Assembly (NCBI RefSeq): GCF_000767795.1
Contig: NZ_JANX01000001.1
Location: forward strand, 55,859 to 119,858
Reading direction: 5' to 3'
From: Inquilinus limosus MP06
Lineage (GTDB): Bacteria; Pseudomonadota; Alphaproteobacteria; DSM-16000; Inquilinaceae
Length of the DNA stretch: 64,000 nucleotides
In this document: positions 48,918 to 55,974 of the stretch, piece after piece
Layout of the letters: each line of letters begins with the position of its first letter
How positions within the stretch are numbered: the stretch's first letter is position 1
Translations under genes and position numbers: made by a program
Notes under the pieces: generated by a model
Told to the model about the DNA's origin: nothing
Database searches by the model: none
The model's input: only the letters and a program-made list of their open reading frames with translations

Positions 48918-49163
48918 ATGACCGACCCCCAGTTCCAGGCTCTGAACTACCTCTACACCAGCGGCTTCAAGCCGCAACTGTGGGGTTCAGACTCGGCTGG
49001 GTGGCGGATTGGTCCGCTGCACAAGGTGTCCGCCGCCACCAAGCGCGCCCTCCTCCGCAACGGCTGGATCAAGTACGTGAAGGCCACTGCCGAGGCCGAG
49101 TGGTTCGAGCCCACGGCTGAGGGCCGGAGAGCCTATATGGCGGAGAAGGCGAGAAGACGATGA
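48918..49163 (+). CDS. Small winged-helix-like protein
   Basis: 81 aa, MTDPQFQALNYLYTSGFKPQ, then KVSAATKRALLRNGWIKYVK and TAEGRRAYMAEKARRR. It matches the small phage 'SxxTxxALxxRGLI' winged-helix type. It starts 2 bp after the upstream gene and overlaps the next gene by 4 bp. It may bind DNA. Confidence 0.7.
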   Translation: MTDPQFQALNYLYTSGFKPQLWGSDSAGWRIGPLHKVSAATKRALLRNGWIKYVKATAEAEWFEPTAEGRRAYMAEKARRR

Positions 49164-49387
49164 CAAGATCCCTCAGTTCCATCTCCCAGCTGATGTACAA
49201 GGCTGGGATCGATCTGGAGGCATTCTACATGTTCGCGATCGCTCTCGGTGTTTCCGAAGATCGAGCGGAGCGGTTCCTCGAGGAGGAGGTGAAGGTGGTC
49301 CAGCAAAATCCTCACTTGCGGTATGAGGACGCCGTCGAGAAGGCACGGAAGCGGGTTTTGGAGCTCGCGACTCGACATTCGACCTGA
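49160..49387 (+). CDS. Small helical protein, unknown function
   Basis: 75 aa, MTRSLSSISQLMYKAGIDLE, helical, ending AVEKARKRVLELATRHST. ATGA overlap with the upstream gene. A good sigma-70 promoter starts in its last codons. Confidence 0.68.
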   Translation: MTRSLSSISQLMYKAGIDLEAFYMFAIALGVSEDRAERFLEEEVKVVQQNPHLRYEDAVEKARKRVLELATRHST

Positions 49388-49399
49388 TGTTCCTATAAT
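49372..49399 (+). promoter_or_regulatory. Sigma-70-like promoter
   Basis: TCGACA (49372-49377) and a consensus TATAAT (49394-49399) are 16 bp apart, directly before the zinc-finger gene at 49425. It is unrelated to the P1-P4 module. Confidence 0.6.
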
Positions 49400-49424
49400 G
49401 TTCTCATCCGGCATGGAGGAGAAC

Positions 49425-49715
49425 GTGCTCACCCTCAACACGATCGGCGACCTGGTCGACAGCGATCACGACCTCTACGTCTACTGCAAAGGCCGGGATT
49501 GTGGGCGCCGCGGTGCGCTCGATCTCTCTGGCATTGCGAAGATTCGTGGGAGAGCTCTCACGGTAATCGATCTGGTTGACAAACTACGATGTCAAGAGTG
49601 CGGAAATGGTGTTACGTGCAGCATACATCCGCCAACGACCGGTCGAAATTTTGAGAGAGGCGTAATCAGAAAACCATCGCCAGATACTAGGCGACCTCTA
49701 ATTCTCGGCAGTTAA
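49425..49715 (+). CDS. GcrA-like/zinc-finger small protein
   Basis: 96 aa from GTG 49425, chosen because GGAGGAG lies 4-10 nt upstream. ATG 49413 is an alternative. YCKGRDCGRRGALDL and LRCQECGNG form a CxxxxC...CxxC zinc unit of a type found in small alphaproteobacterial phage proteins. It has its own TATAAT promoter and is followed by a terminator. DNA binding is possible. Confidence 0.68.
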   Translation: MLTLNTIGDLVDSDHDLYVYCKGRDCGRRGALDLSGIAKIRGRALTVIDLVDKLRCQECGNGVTCSIHPPTTGRNFERGVIRKPSPDTRRPLILGS

Positions 49716-49756
49716 TATCTACCTCATTTGCAATGCCGCCCCCGAGGCGGCATTTT
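49711..49756 (+). promoter_or_regulatory. Repeated promoter/operator module P4, overlaps terminator
   Basis: GTTAATATCTAC, TTGCAA (49728-49733), a 17-bp spacer, CATTTT (49751-49756). The spacer is also the stem of an intrinsic terminator, so one stretch may end one transcript and start the next. Confidence 0.58.
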
Positions 49757-49763
49757 CCTTTTT
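49733..49763 (+). terminator. Rho-independent terminator inside P4
   Basis: ATGCCGCC (49733-49740) and GGCGGCAT (49746-49753) form an 8-bp stem with a CCCGA loop, followed by TTT, CC and five T. Confidence 0.8.
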
Positions 49764-49769
49764 AACAAC

Positions 49770-49787
49770 CATCCCTGAGAGGGACCA
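49770..49787 (+). promoter_or_regulatory. Start-associated hairpin element, C-form consensus
   Basis: CATCCCTGAGAGGGACCA before ATG 49788. Confidence 0.78.
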
Positions 49788-49913
49788 ATGTTGACCGCCT
49801 TATGGAACTCTGTGCGCCTCGTCGCTGAGTGCGTCGGCTGGATCTTCATCGTGGGCGCCGTGTCTGGCGCTGTCGCCTACATGCACTTCAACCGCGAGCA
49901 GGACGTCGAGTGA
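49788..49913 (+). CDS. 41-aa transmembrane microprotein
   Basis: MLTALWNSVRLVAECVGWIF, then IVGAVSGAVAYMHFNREQDVE: one hydrophobic span with a polar C-terminus. It is supported by the hairpin element and by overlap of its stop with the next ATG. Function unknown. Confidence 0.65.
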   Translation: MLTALWNSVRLVAECVGWIFIVGAVSGAVAYMHFNREQDVE

Positions 49914-50200
49914 TGTTCGTCGTGGTTCAGGAGCGCCCCTCCAACGATATGATCGCGGCTGGGTCGGAGGCCGAGGGTTACACCAGCTTCGACATGTTCG
50001 AGGATCCACTGAAGCGGTCCTGGCCCGCCATGGTGAGTGCCTCTCGCCGGCCTTGCAACGGCGTCTACCTGGTCACCGATGGCCGGCTTCACCGACCACC
50101 CTGGCTCGTCCTGGTCTTCTACATCACCCGCTTCGCCCTCGGCTGCATGTGCGGTGCGAGCGCGATGGCCGCCATCCTCTGGTGGAGCCTGCAGGCATGA
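49913..50200 (+). CDS. Small membrane protein, unknown function
   Basis: 95 aa, MFVVVQERPSNDMIAAGSEA. The C-terminal third (PPWLVLVFYITRFALGCMCG, then ASAMAAILWW) has one or two membrane spans. The ATG overlaps the previous stop by one base (TGATG), and its own stop overlaps the next ATG. Confidence 0.65.
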   Translation: MFVVVQERPSNDMIAAGSEAEGYTSFDMFEDPLKRSWPAMVSASRRPCNGVYLVTDGRLHRPPWLVLVFYITRFALGCMCGASAMAAILWWSLQA

Positions 50201-50496
50201 TCACTCTCTACGCCATCCAGCACAAGCCGACCGGCCATTTCCTGCCGGCGTCCAACCGGAAGCGCCGCGGGTATACCAACGACAAGCCGAAGGATCCTTT
50301 GAAGGTTCCGCCTCGCCTCTTCCGTCGGAAGGGGGACGCTAAGAACGCCCTGAGGTGGTGGCTGAAGGGGATCACCCACGTGTCCTACGTCGGCTCGTAC
50401 GACGACTACAACGAGGATTGGCACACCAAACCCGCCCCCGACCGGAAGGCCGAGGAGATGGAGGTCGTTCCGATGAGGCTTACCTATGACGATTGA
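50197..50496 (+). CDS. Conserved small phage protein (LYAIQHKPTG type)
   Basis: 99 aa. MITLYAIQHKPTGHFLPASN, PPRLFRRKGDAKNALRWWLK. This pattern (YAIxHKPTGxxLP ... PRLFxxxxxAKNALxxWLxG) is frequent in phages of alphaproteobacteria and others, with unknown function. ATGA overlap upstream; 11-bp overlap with the hydrolase gene downstream. Confidence 0.75.
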   Translation: MITLYAIQHKPTGHFLPASNRKRRGYTNDKPKDPLKVPPRLFRRKGDAKNALRWWLKGITHVSYVGSYDDYNEDWHTKPAPDRKAEEMEVVPMRLTYDD

Positions 50497-50989
50497 GAAA
50501 GCCCGCGCCTTCGCGATCGGCGCCCACAACGGGATCGGTCAGGTCCGGAAGTACACCGGCGAACCCTACTGGTGGCACTGCCAGAACGTCGCCTGGTGGG
50601 TCCGCATGGCGGACTACTGGACCGACGAGATGGCAGCCGCGGCCTGGCTCCACGACGTGGTCGAGGATACCAAGGTAACGCATCAGCAGCTGCTGGATGA
50701 GTTCGGCCGGGAAATCGCCTCCCTCGTCCAGCAGGTGTCTGACGTCTCCAGGCCGGGCGACGGAAACCGGAAAGCCCGGAAGCAGCTAGATCTCGAGCAC
50801 CTAGCCGAGGCCTCGCCGGCGGCCAAGACGATCAAGCTCGCCGACATCATCGACAATACCGAGTCCATCGTCCGCCACGACCCGAACTTCGCCAAGGTTT
50901 ACCTCGCCGAGAAGGCCGCCCTTCTTGAGGTCCTGACCGAGGGTGACCCGGGGTTGTGGGCGATCGCCAAACGACAGGTGACACCGTGA
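50486..50989 (+). CDS. HD-domain (p)ppGpp hydrolase, MESH1/SpoT-like
   Basis: 167 aa, the size of MESH1-type small alarmone hydrolases. Landmarks are in order: YWWHCQNVAWWV (first His), AAAAWLHDVVEDT (HD and ED), FGREIASLVQQVSDV, and KTIKLADIIDNTESI (LAD...N). No synthetase or regulatory domain is present. Expected reaction: hydrolysis of (p)ppGpp or a related alarmone in the cytoplasm. In a phage this could blunt the stringent response or a ToxSAS-type defence (inference). Confidence 0.84.
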   Translation: MTIEKARAFAIGAHNGIGQVRKYTGEPYWWHCQNVAWWVRMADYWTDEMAAAAWLHDVVEDTKVTHQQLLDEFGREIASLVQQVSDVSRPGDGNRKARKQLDLEHLAEASPAAKTIKLADIIDNTESIVRHDPNFAKVYLAEKAALLEVLTEGDPGLWAIAKRQVTP

Positions 50990-51534
50990 CACCCTCCGAA
51001 CTCGAATTTCTGACCGCCAAGCGTCGCGCACTCTGCGACCGGCGCGACGCTCTCAATGATCAGATCGTAGCCATGACCAATCGGATCGATGCGATCCGCA
51101 ACGCCGAGGCCGAGGAAACGATCAGGGCCGGCGCTTCGCTTGCCTGGCTGCTCGACGTCACCAATGAGACAACGGCCTCCTACAAGGAGCTGCAGCGGGT
51201 CCTCGCCGAGCACCACTGCATGAGCAGCGGGTATGACACCCGCACGAACCAGACGGTCGTAAAGGTGAGACCTCCGCGGCGCGACCCCGCGGCGCTGGAG
51301 AAATGTCTGCAGTTCCTGATCGAGCAGGTGGTGCCGATCCTCGCCTCCGACCCGAAGGAGATCGGGATCTTCGAAAACACCCTGAGCGAGAGCGGCGTCT
51401 ACAGCCTGGTCGTCCATGACCAATCGGTGGACCTCGTGCTCACGCGATGGCGCCGGCCCACAACCCTCGAAACTTTCCCCGACCTGCGGACCGCCCTCAC
51501 CTACATCCAGGAGCATCACTACTATGGAGATTGA
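50986..51534 (+). CDS. Coiled-coil/alpha-beta protein, unknown function
   Basis: 182 aa from GTG 50986 overlapping the previous stop. The N-terminal coiled coil (LEFLTAKRRALCDRRDALND) is followed by an alpha/beta part (LEKCLQFLIEQVVPILASDP, SLVVHDQSVDLVL). It overlaps the next gene by 11 bp. No family recognised. Confidence 0.7.
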   Translation: MTPSELEFLTAKRRALCDRRDALNDQIVAMTNRIDAIRNAEAEETIRAGASLAWLLDVTNETTASYKELQRVLAEHHCMSSGYDTRTNQTVVKVRPPRRDPAALEKCLQFLIEQVVPILASDPKEIGIFENTLSESGVYSLVVHDQSVDLVLTRWRRPTTLETFPDLRTALTYIQEHHYYGD

Positions 51535-51688
51535 GACGGCCTACACCGCCCGTGACACCGCCCTCACCCCCACCGTCGACCTGATCCTCATGCAAGGCCG
51601 GGCGATCTGCCAGCGCGTGATCGCCATCCAGGAGAAGAAGCCGGACGAGGCGCTGGGCCATGTCGTGGTGCTGGAGCGAGCGCGATGA
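51524..51688 (+). CDS. 54-aa helical protein
   Basis: MEIETAYTARDTALTPTVDL, then AICQRVIAIQEKKPDEALGH. ATG inside the upstream gene's end and ATGA overlap with the next gene. Helical; unknown function. Confidence 0.62.
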   Translation: MEIETAYTARDTALTPTVDLILMQGRAICQRVIAIQEKKPDEALGHVVVLERAR

Positions 51689-51939
51689 CCCCCACCGTCA
51701 TCGTCCACTGGGACGAGCAGGGAGGGATGACCTTCCATGTCCACGGCGCCGGTGTGCGCCTCTTCACCGTGGACGAGAGGGCGCCTGACGATCGCGTCTT
51801 CGAGATCGAGAGCCGGGTCGAGGAGAAGGACATCGCCGCGATCCTGCGGAACGACCCGGTCGGCCACCTGGGCGATCGCCCGATCGTGGAGCAGGCGATT
51901 CGGGCCAAGCTAAACCCCGGCCTTAAGCTCGTCGACTAA
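51685..51939 (+). CDS. Small protein, unknown function
   Basis: 84 aa, MTPTVIVHWDEQGGMTFHVH, beta-rich N-terminal half, then VEEKDIAAILRNDPVGHLGD. ATGA overlap upstream. It ends 8 bp before a hairpin element. No family recognised. Confidence 0.7.
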   Translation: MTPTVIVHWDEQGGMTFHVHGAGVRLFTVDERAPDDRVFEIESRVEEKDIAAILRNDPVGHLGDRPIVEQAIRAKLNPGLKLVD

Positions 51940-51947
51940 CCTAGCCC

Positions 51948-51965
51948 CATCCCTGTGAGGGACCA
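51948..51965 (+). promoter_or_regulatory. Start-associated hairpin element, loop variant
   Basis: CATCCCTGTGAGGGACCA before ATG 51966. Loop GTG instead of GAG; stem unchanged. Confidence 0.76.
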
Positions 51966-52166
51966 ATGTTCGAAATCCGCTTCGACACCGGCAACTCGGC
52001 CTTCGACCAGGCGCCGGACGAGGAAATCAGCCGCGTCTTAGACGAGGTCGCCAAGGAGATCGCCGCCCGCCCCGCTGTGCATTTCAACCGGCGCGAGGAC
52101 GGCATCATCCGGGACAGCAACGGCAACCGCATAGGCGGGTGGTCCTACAGACCAGCGCGAATCTGA
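51966..52166 (+). CDS. Small protein, unknown function
   Basis: 66 aa, MFEIRFDTGNSAFDQAPDEE, then ISRVLDEVAKEIAARP and a polar GNRIGGWSYRPARI. The pattern 'TGNxAFxD...EVARIL' with 'DxNGNRVG' is a recurrent small phage protein of unknown function. Its stop overlaps the next ATG. Confidence 0.74.
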   Translation: MFEIRFDTGNSAFDQAPDEEISRVLDEVAKEIAARPAVHFNRREDGIIRDSNGNRIGGWSYRPARI

Positions 52167-52246
52167 TGTTCCGCTGGCTACTCTCGCTGTTCCGTCGGCG
52201 CGCGAGGGAGCGCGCTCCACCGCGCAATATCATCGACGAGTTTTGA
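52166..52246 (+). CDS. 26-aa basic microprotein
   Basis: MFRWLLSLFRRRARERAPPR then NIIDEF. Hydrophobic start and Arg-rich middle. TGATG overlaps on both sides fit the operon pattern, but so short a frame could be chance. Confidence 0.4.
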   Translation: MFRWLLSLFRRRARERAPPRNIIDEF

Positions 52247-52464
52247 TGACCAGAATTCCGTTCGCCCGGATTCCTGAGGTCTTCAACTTCGGGAAGAACG
52301 GGGCCACCAAGCCAGCCGGTGTCACGGTTGAGCCAGGTGGTGATCAGACGGTCAGGTTGGGCGCCCTCAATATCAAGGGCGGTGAGACGGCGGGGCTCAT
52401 ACTGCATGTCCCCGTCGAGCACCTCCCGGACCTGATCCGAGCTCTCCGACAACTCCATCCCTGA
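52246..52464 (+). CDS. Small protein, unknown function
   Basis: 72 aa, MTRIPFARIPEVFNFGKNGA, ending HLPDLIRALRQLHP. The final HP and UGA are inside the next hairpin element, coupling it to the cREC gene. The pattern 'GxxAGLIxxVPxxxLPDLIxAL' is a helix-end motif. No family recognised. Confidence 0.68.
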   Translation: MTRIPFARIPEVFNFGKNGATKPAGVTVEPGGDQTVRLGALNIKGGETAGLILHVPVEHLPDLIRALRQLHP

Positions 52465-52473
52465 GAGGGACCA
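52456..52473 (+). promoter_or_regulatory. Start-associated hairpin containing upstream stop codon
   Basis: CATCCCTGAGAGGGACCA before ATG 52474; TGA 52462-52464 is the preceding stop. Confidence 0.78.
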
Positions 52474-52803
52474 ATGAGGCTCTTCCTCGACGACGAGCGT
52501 CCCCCGCCCAACGACGGCAACGACTGGGTCATCGCCCGGACCTACTTCGACGCCGTCGCCAAGACCGTCGAGTGTTGGCTCGCTGGTGACCTGCTCACCT
52601 ACGTCAGCTTCGATCACGACCTGGGCGAGGGTCCGAACGGCGCCGAGTTCGCTGATTTCCTCGTCATGAACGATGTGGAGAACAACGGCGCCCTGCTCCC
52701 CCACGACTTCACCTACTACGTCCACAGCCAGAACCCGATCGGCAAAGCCAACATCGAAGGCAAGCTGGAGGGGTATCTCACCTTCAAACGCAACCATCCC
52801 TGA
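52474..52803 (+). CDS. cREC (cyclic-phosphate-processing receiver-like) protein
   Basis: 109 aa. MRLFLDDERPPPND at the N-terminus, WVIARTYFDAV, and VSFDHDLGEGPNGAEFADFL match the cREC family: LDDxRxP acidic motif and the FDHDLG signature. Family members are predicted from comparative genomics to process cyclic phosphates in RNA repair or nucleotide-signal conflicts. Its UGA is in the loop of the rIIA hairpin element, so it is coupled to rIIA-like translation. Confidence 0.82.
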   Translation: MRLFLDDERPPPNDGNDWVIARTYFDAVAKTVECWLAGDLLTYVSFDHDLGEGPNGAEFADFLVMNDVENNGALLPHDFTYYVHSQNPIGKANIEGKLEGYLTFKRNHP

Positions 52804-52812
52804 GAGGGACCA
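52795..52812 (+). promoter_or_regulatory. Start-associated hairpin containing upstream stop codon
   Basis: CATCCCTGAGAGGGACCA before ATG 52813 of the rIIA-like gene; TGA 52801-52803 is the stop of the cREC gene. Confidence 0.78.
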
Positions 52813-54747
52813 ATGAAAATCAACCTTGCTGTCGCTCCGGTGGAGCGATCCCAGGACTTCGTCGAGACGGAGTTCTACATCCCGCCGAGCGCGAACCACA
52901 AGCTGGCCGAGCTCGTCGTCAAGAATCTGTACGAGAGCCAGATCCGCTTCGTCGTCGAGCTCGTCGCCAATGCCTACGACGCGGCGCCAGGCAAGGCGCC
53001 TCGGATCAAGTTCCCGACCAAGCTCGAGCCCTGGTTCGAGGTCCAGGACGAAGGCCTCGGCATGAGCCCGGCGTTCATGCGGTCGACCTACTGCCAGATC
53101 TTCTCGTCGACCAAGGACGACGACGACACCAAGATCGGCGGCTGGGGCATGGGCCGGCTGTCCGCCCTGGCCATCACCCAGTCCTACATCCTCATCAGCG
53201 ACGACGGTGACACCCGGAACACCTACAACGTGTTCCGCGGCGAGAACGGGATGCCGCGGCTCTCGCTGATGCACAGCGGCCCGAGCCAGAAGACGGGCGT
53301 CACCGTCACCGTTCCGATCCCGCACGACAAGATCGACGAGATCCGGCGGGAGGGCGCCAAGCTGCTGCCCTTCTTCAGCCCGAAGCCGAACTCCAACCTG
53401 GAGATCACGCCTGTCGAGCTGACCTACGAGAACAAGGCCGACGGCTGGGCCATCCGCAAGTTCGCTCCGGACAGCAAGAACGTCGTGGTCATGGGGGGCT
53501 ACCCCTACCCCATCGACTACAGCTCGCTCAGCTACGGGGACTCCTACAGCATCCTGAGCAGCTTCAACCGGTTCGTGTTCACCGCCCCGGTCGGCACTTT
53601 CGACGTCACGTCGAACCGTGAGCGTCTTCGGTACACCGACAAGACCAAGGTGGCGATCGACGCTCTGGTCGAGAAGATCAAGTCGGGCTTCCACGAGTCG
53701 ATCCAGGATCTGATCCTGGCCCAGCCGACCTACTGGCTGGCCTGCCAGGAGTTTTCCCGGATCGAGCGTCCTCTTCCGGGGTCCCTTTCCGAGCTGATCA
53801 AGGGCAAGATCAAGTGGCAGGGCCGTGTGGTCTCCAATCAGATCAAGGTCGTCGGCCACTCTCTCGGTGAGCTGGACAACGAAGGTAAGCGAGACCGCTA
53901 CCACCGGCCGAGCAAGCCGACGTTCGGTCACCGCTACGAACCGTACGTCTATCCAATCTCCAGCTACCACGACAACAAGGAGCCGGTTCTCGTCTGGATC
54001 GACGACGATACGATCAAGAACCAGGCCCGTCGGATCTCGGAGGCCTGCGAGGTTCGTGCCAAGATCTACACCTTCAAGGATCTCGACGTCGTCAAGCAGC
54101 TCGGCGATCCGCCCTACCTGACCCTGTCTCAGCTGCCCGAACCGGCGCCGATCCAGCGGAGCCGCTACAGCACCGGACCTCGCGCCAAGGTCAAGATCTA
54201 CGACTGGATCCGGGGGACGTGGGACGAGGAGACCAGCTGGGACATCAACGCCGGCGGTATCTACGTCGATATGGAGAATGGCGATATCTCGTCAGAGGAC
54301 GGCGATCTCCTCTGCGGAGCTCGCCAGTGCGCCGAGATCCGCCCCGACCAGTTGATCGCGATCCCGAAGTCCAGCTTCAAGACCCGCGACGGCTACACCC
54401 CGTTCAAGACTTTCGTCGACGCCAAGTTGAAGGAGCTTCTGACACGGGACATGAAGAAGGCCCTCGCCAACGTGGTGGGCTTCGATTCCATGGAGTGGAG
54501 GAAGCGAGAGTTTCTCGTCACCCTCACCACCTATGCAGACCGAGCCAAGGAACTCCGCCCCTTCCACAAAGTAGTGGAGGACGCGGAGAAGCTACGCCCC
54601 TTGGCCCACGCGGCCAAAACCAGAGTGGAACTGAAACCCACCCTTTCCTTCGACCTCGAACCCCTCAAGGCGAAGCGTCCCCTTCTCTTCGAGGTGCTCG
54701 GCCATATCAGAAACCCTTCACCCGAACTCATCAACAAAATCCTGTGA
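52813..54747 (+). CDS. RIIA-like GHKL-ATPase protein
   Basis: 644 aa (T4 RIIA 725 aa). GHKL ATPase motifs are IRFVVELVANAYDAAPG (N box: Glu, Asn, Asp), VQDEGLGMSP (G1) and KIGGWGMGRLSALAIT (G2), within the first 130 residues. A transducer-like region follows (TSNRERLRYTDKTK). The C-terminal half is not recognised. The next gene is RIIB-like, as in T4. In T4 the pair protects against RexAB exclusion and influences lysis timing. The role in this prophage is unknown. Confidence 0.85.
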   Translation: MKINLAVAPVERSQDFVETEFYIPPSANHKLAELVVKNLYESQIRFVVELVANAYDAAPGKAPRIKFPTKLEPWFEVQDEGLGMSPAFMRSTYCQIFSSTKDDDDTKIGGWGMGRLSALAITQSYILISDDGDTRNTYNVFRGENGMPRLSLMHSGPSQKTGVTVTVPIPHDKIDEIRREGAKLLPFFSPKPNSNLEITPVELTYENKADGWAIRKFAPDSKNVVVMGGYPYPIDYSSLSYGDSYSILSSFNRFVFTAPVGTFDVTSNRERLRYTDKTKVAIDALVEKIKSGFHESIQDLILAQPTYWLACQEFSRIERPLPGSLSELIKGKIKWQGRVVSNQIKVVGHSLGELDNEGKRDRYHRPSKPTFGHRYEPYVYPISSYHDNKEPVLVWIDDDTIKNQARRISEACEVRAKIYTFKDLDVVKQLGDPPYLTLSQLPEPAPIQRSRYSTGPRAKVKIYDWIRGTWDEETSWDINAGGIYVDMENGDISSEDGDLLCGARQCAEIRPDQLIAIPKSSFKTRDGYTPFKTFVDAKLKELLTRDMKKALANVVGFDSMEWRKREFLVTLTTYADRAKELRPFHKVVEDAEKLRPLAHAAKTRVELKPTLSFDLEPLKAKRPLLFEVLGHIRNPSPELINKIL

Positions 54748-54754
54748 GGATCAA
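54737..54754 (+). promoter_or_regulatory. Start-associated hairpin, compensatory variant
   Basis: AAATCCTGTGAGGATCAA before ATG 54755. ATCC pairs with GGAT; both outer pairs differ from the consensus but still pair. TGA 54745-54747 is the rIIA-like stop. Confidence 0.68.
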
Positions 54755-55966
54755 ATGCTTCCGTACAACATTACGAGCGACAGTCTGACTGTCGTGCTGC
54801 CGACTGGCGTGACCAAGGTCATCACCAGCGGCCATCCGAACTTCGAGGCGACGAAGGCCGCCATCAAGGCCCATGAGTGGGATCGTGTGCCGGACCTGGT
54901 CGACGTCGCCGCCTCGATCCGCAACTACCTCGAGGGCGCCCAGGGCCGCCTCGTCCTGGATGAGAACGGCAACCTGACCTTCGACGGAGCCGAAGTCCAC
55001 CACGGCCTGGTCGGCAAGATCATCGATATCCGCGACGAGGGTCACGACCCGGTCCCGCTCGTGAACTTCCTCGAGCGGCTGCTGCAGAACCCGTCCAAGC
55101 GGTCGCTGGACCAGTTCTACAACTTCATCGAGCGCAACCACATCACCATCCAGACCGACGGCATGGTGGTCGCCTACAAGGGCGTCCGGGACGACTACAA
55201 GGACGAGCACTCCGGCACCTTCGACAACTCGATCGGTAAGCGGCACTCGATGCCGCGCAACCAGGTCGACGACGACGCGGACCGCGGCTGCAGCTACGGC
55301 TTCCACGTCGGCTCCTACGACTACGTCAAGGGCTTCGGCCATCGGAAGATGCTCGTCCGGTTCGACCCGAAGGACGTCGTCTCGGTCCCGCACGACGCCA
55401 ACTGCACCAAGATCCGCGTGTCGGAGTACGAGGTGATCGGCGAGGTCGACGCCGGCACCTTCGCCCAGGCCGAGCCCTTCAAGCAGACCGTGATCGCCTC
55501 GGCCGGTGATGAGCGGAAGGTCCTGAACGAGCTCCGGACCTACTCCGCCCTGCTCCGCGCCCTCGCCGACGATGGCGCGGTGCTCGAAGAGACGGTCGTT
55601 TTCGTCACCACCGACGAGCTCGAGACCAACGACGAGATCGAGGACGCCATCATCGAACTCGATCACGTCGTGTTCAACGGGCTCGAGATCGACGACTGGA
55701 AGCTCGCTTCCTGGACCGAGATCGAAGACACCGAGGGCGCTGTCAACAAGGACGACTACGAGCTGTTCGCCGTCGACGTTCACTTCTTCGACTACAATCC
55801 CTACGGCGATGACAACGAGACCGTCGAACTCGTGAAGGGGAAGGTCTGGGCCGCCTCTCGCTACGACGTCGACGAAGAGGTCGACGACCTGATCCAGAGC
55901 GACGTGCTGCCGACCAACGGCGCCTCGTACGAGGACTACGAGACCACCATCGTCGACACCCACTAA
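54755..55966 (+). CDS. RIIB-like protein
   Basis: 403 aa (T4 RIIB 312 aa). RIIB signature segments: VPLVNFLERLLQNPSKRSLD, QTDGMVVAYKGVRDDYKDEH, SGTFDNSIGK, GCSYGFHVGSYDYVKGFG and VVSVPHDANCTKIRVSEYEV. The C-terminal 150 residues are acidic and specific to this phage. It is 7 bp from the RIIA-like gene and linked by a hairpin element carrying the rIIA stop. A GC hairpin follows. Confidence 0.86.
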   Translation: MLPYNITSDSLTVVLPTGVTKVITSGHPNFEATKAAIKAHEWDRVPDLVDVAASIRNYLEGAQGRLVLDENGNLTFDGAEVHHGLVGKIIDIRDEGHDPVPLVNFLERLLQNPSKRSLDQFYNFIERNHITIQTDGMVVAYKGVRDDYKDEHSGTFDNSIGKRHSMPRNQVDDDADRGCSYGFHVGSYDYVKGFGHRKMLVRFDPKDVVSVPHDANCTKIRVSEYEVIGEVDAGTFAQAEPFKQTVIASAGDERKVLNELRTYSALLRALADDGAVLEETVVFVTTDELETNDEIEDAIIELDHVVFNGLEIDDWKLASWTEIEDTEGAVNKDDYELFAVDVHFFDYNPYGDDNETVELVKGKVWAASRYDVDEEVDDLIQSDVLPTNGASYEDYETTIVDTH

Positions 55967-55974
55967 ACCTACGA

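Noticed and set aside
52105-53970. 621-codon minus-strand open frame
   Set aside because: It is antisense to the rIIA-like and upstream genes. Its translation is low-complexity Asp/Val/Leu/Gly-rich, as expected from high-GC codon shadowing, while the plus strand has clear GHKL motifs.
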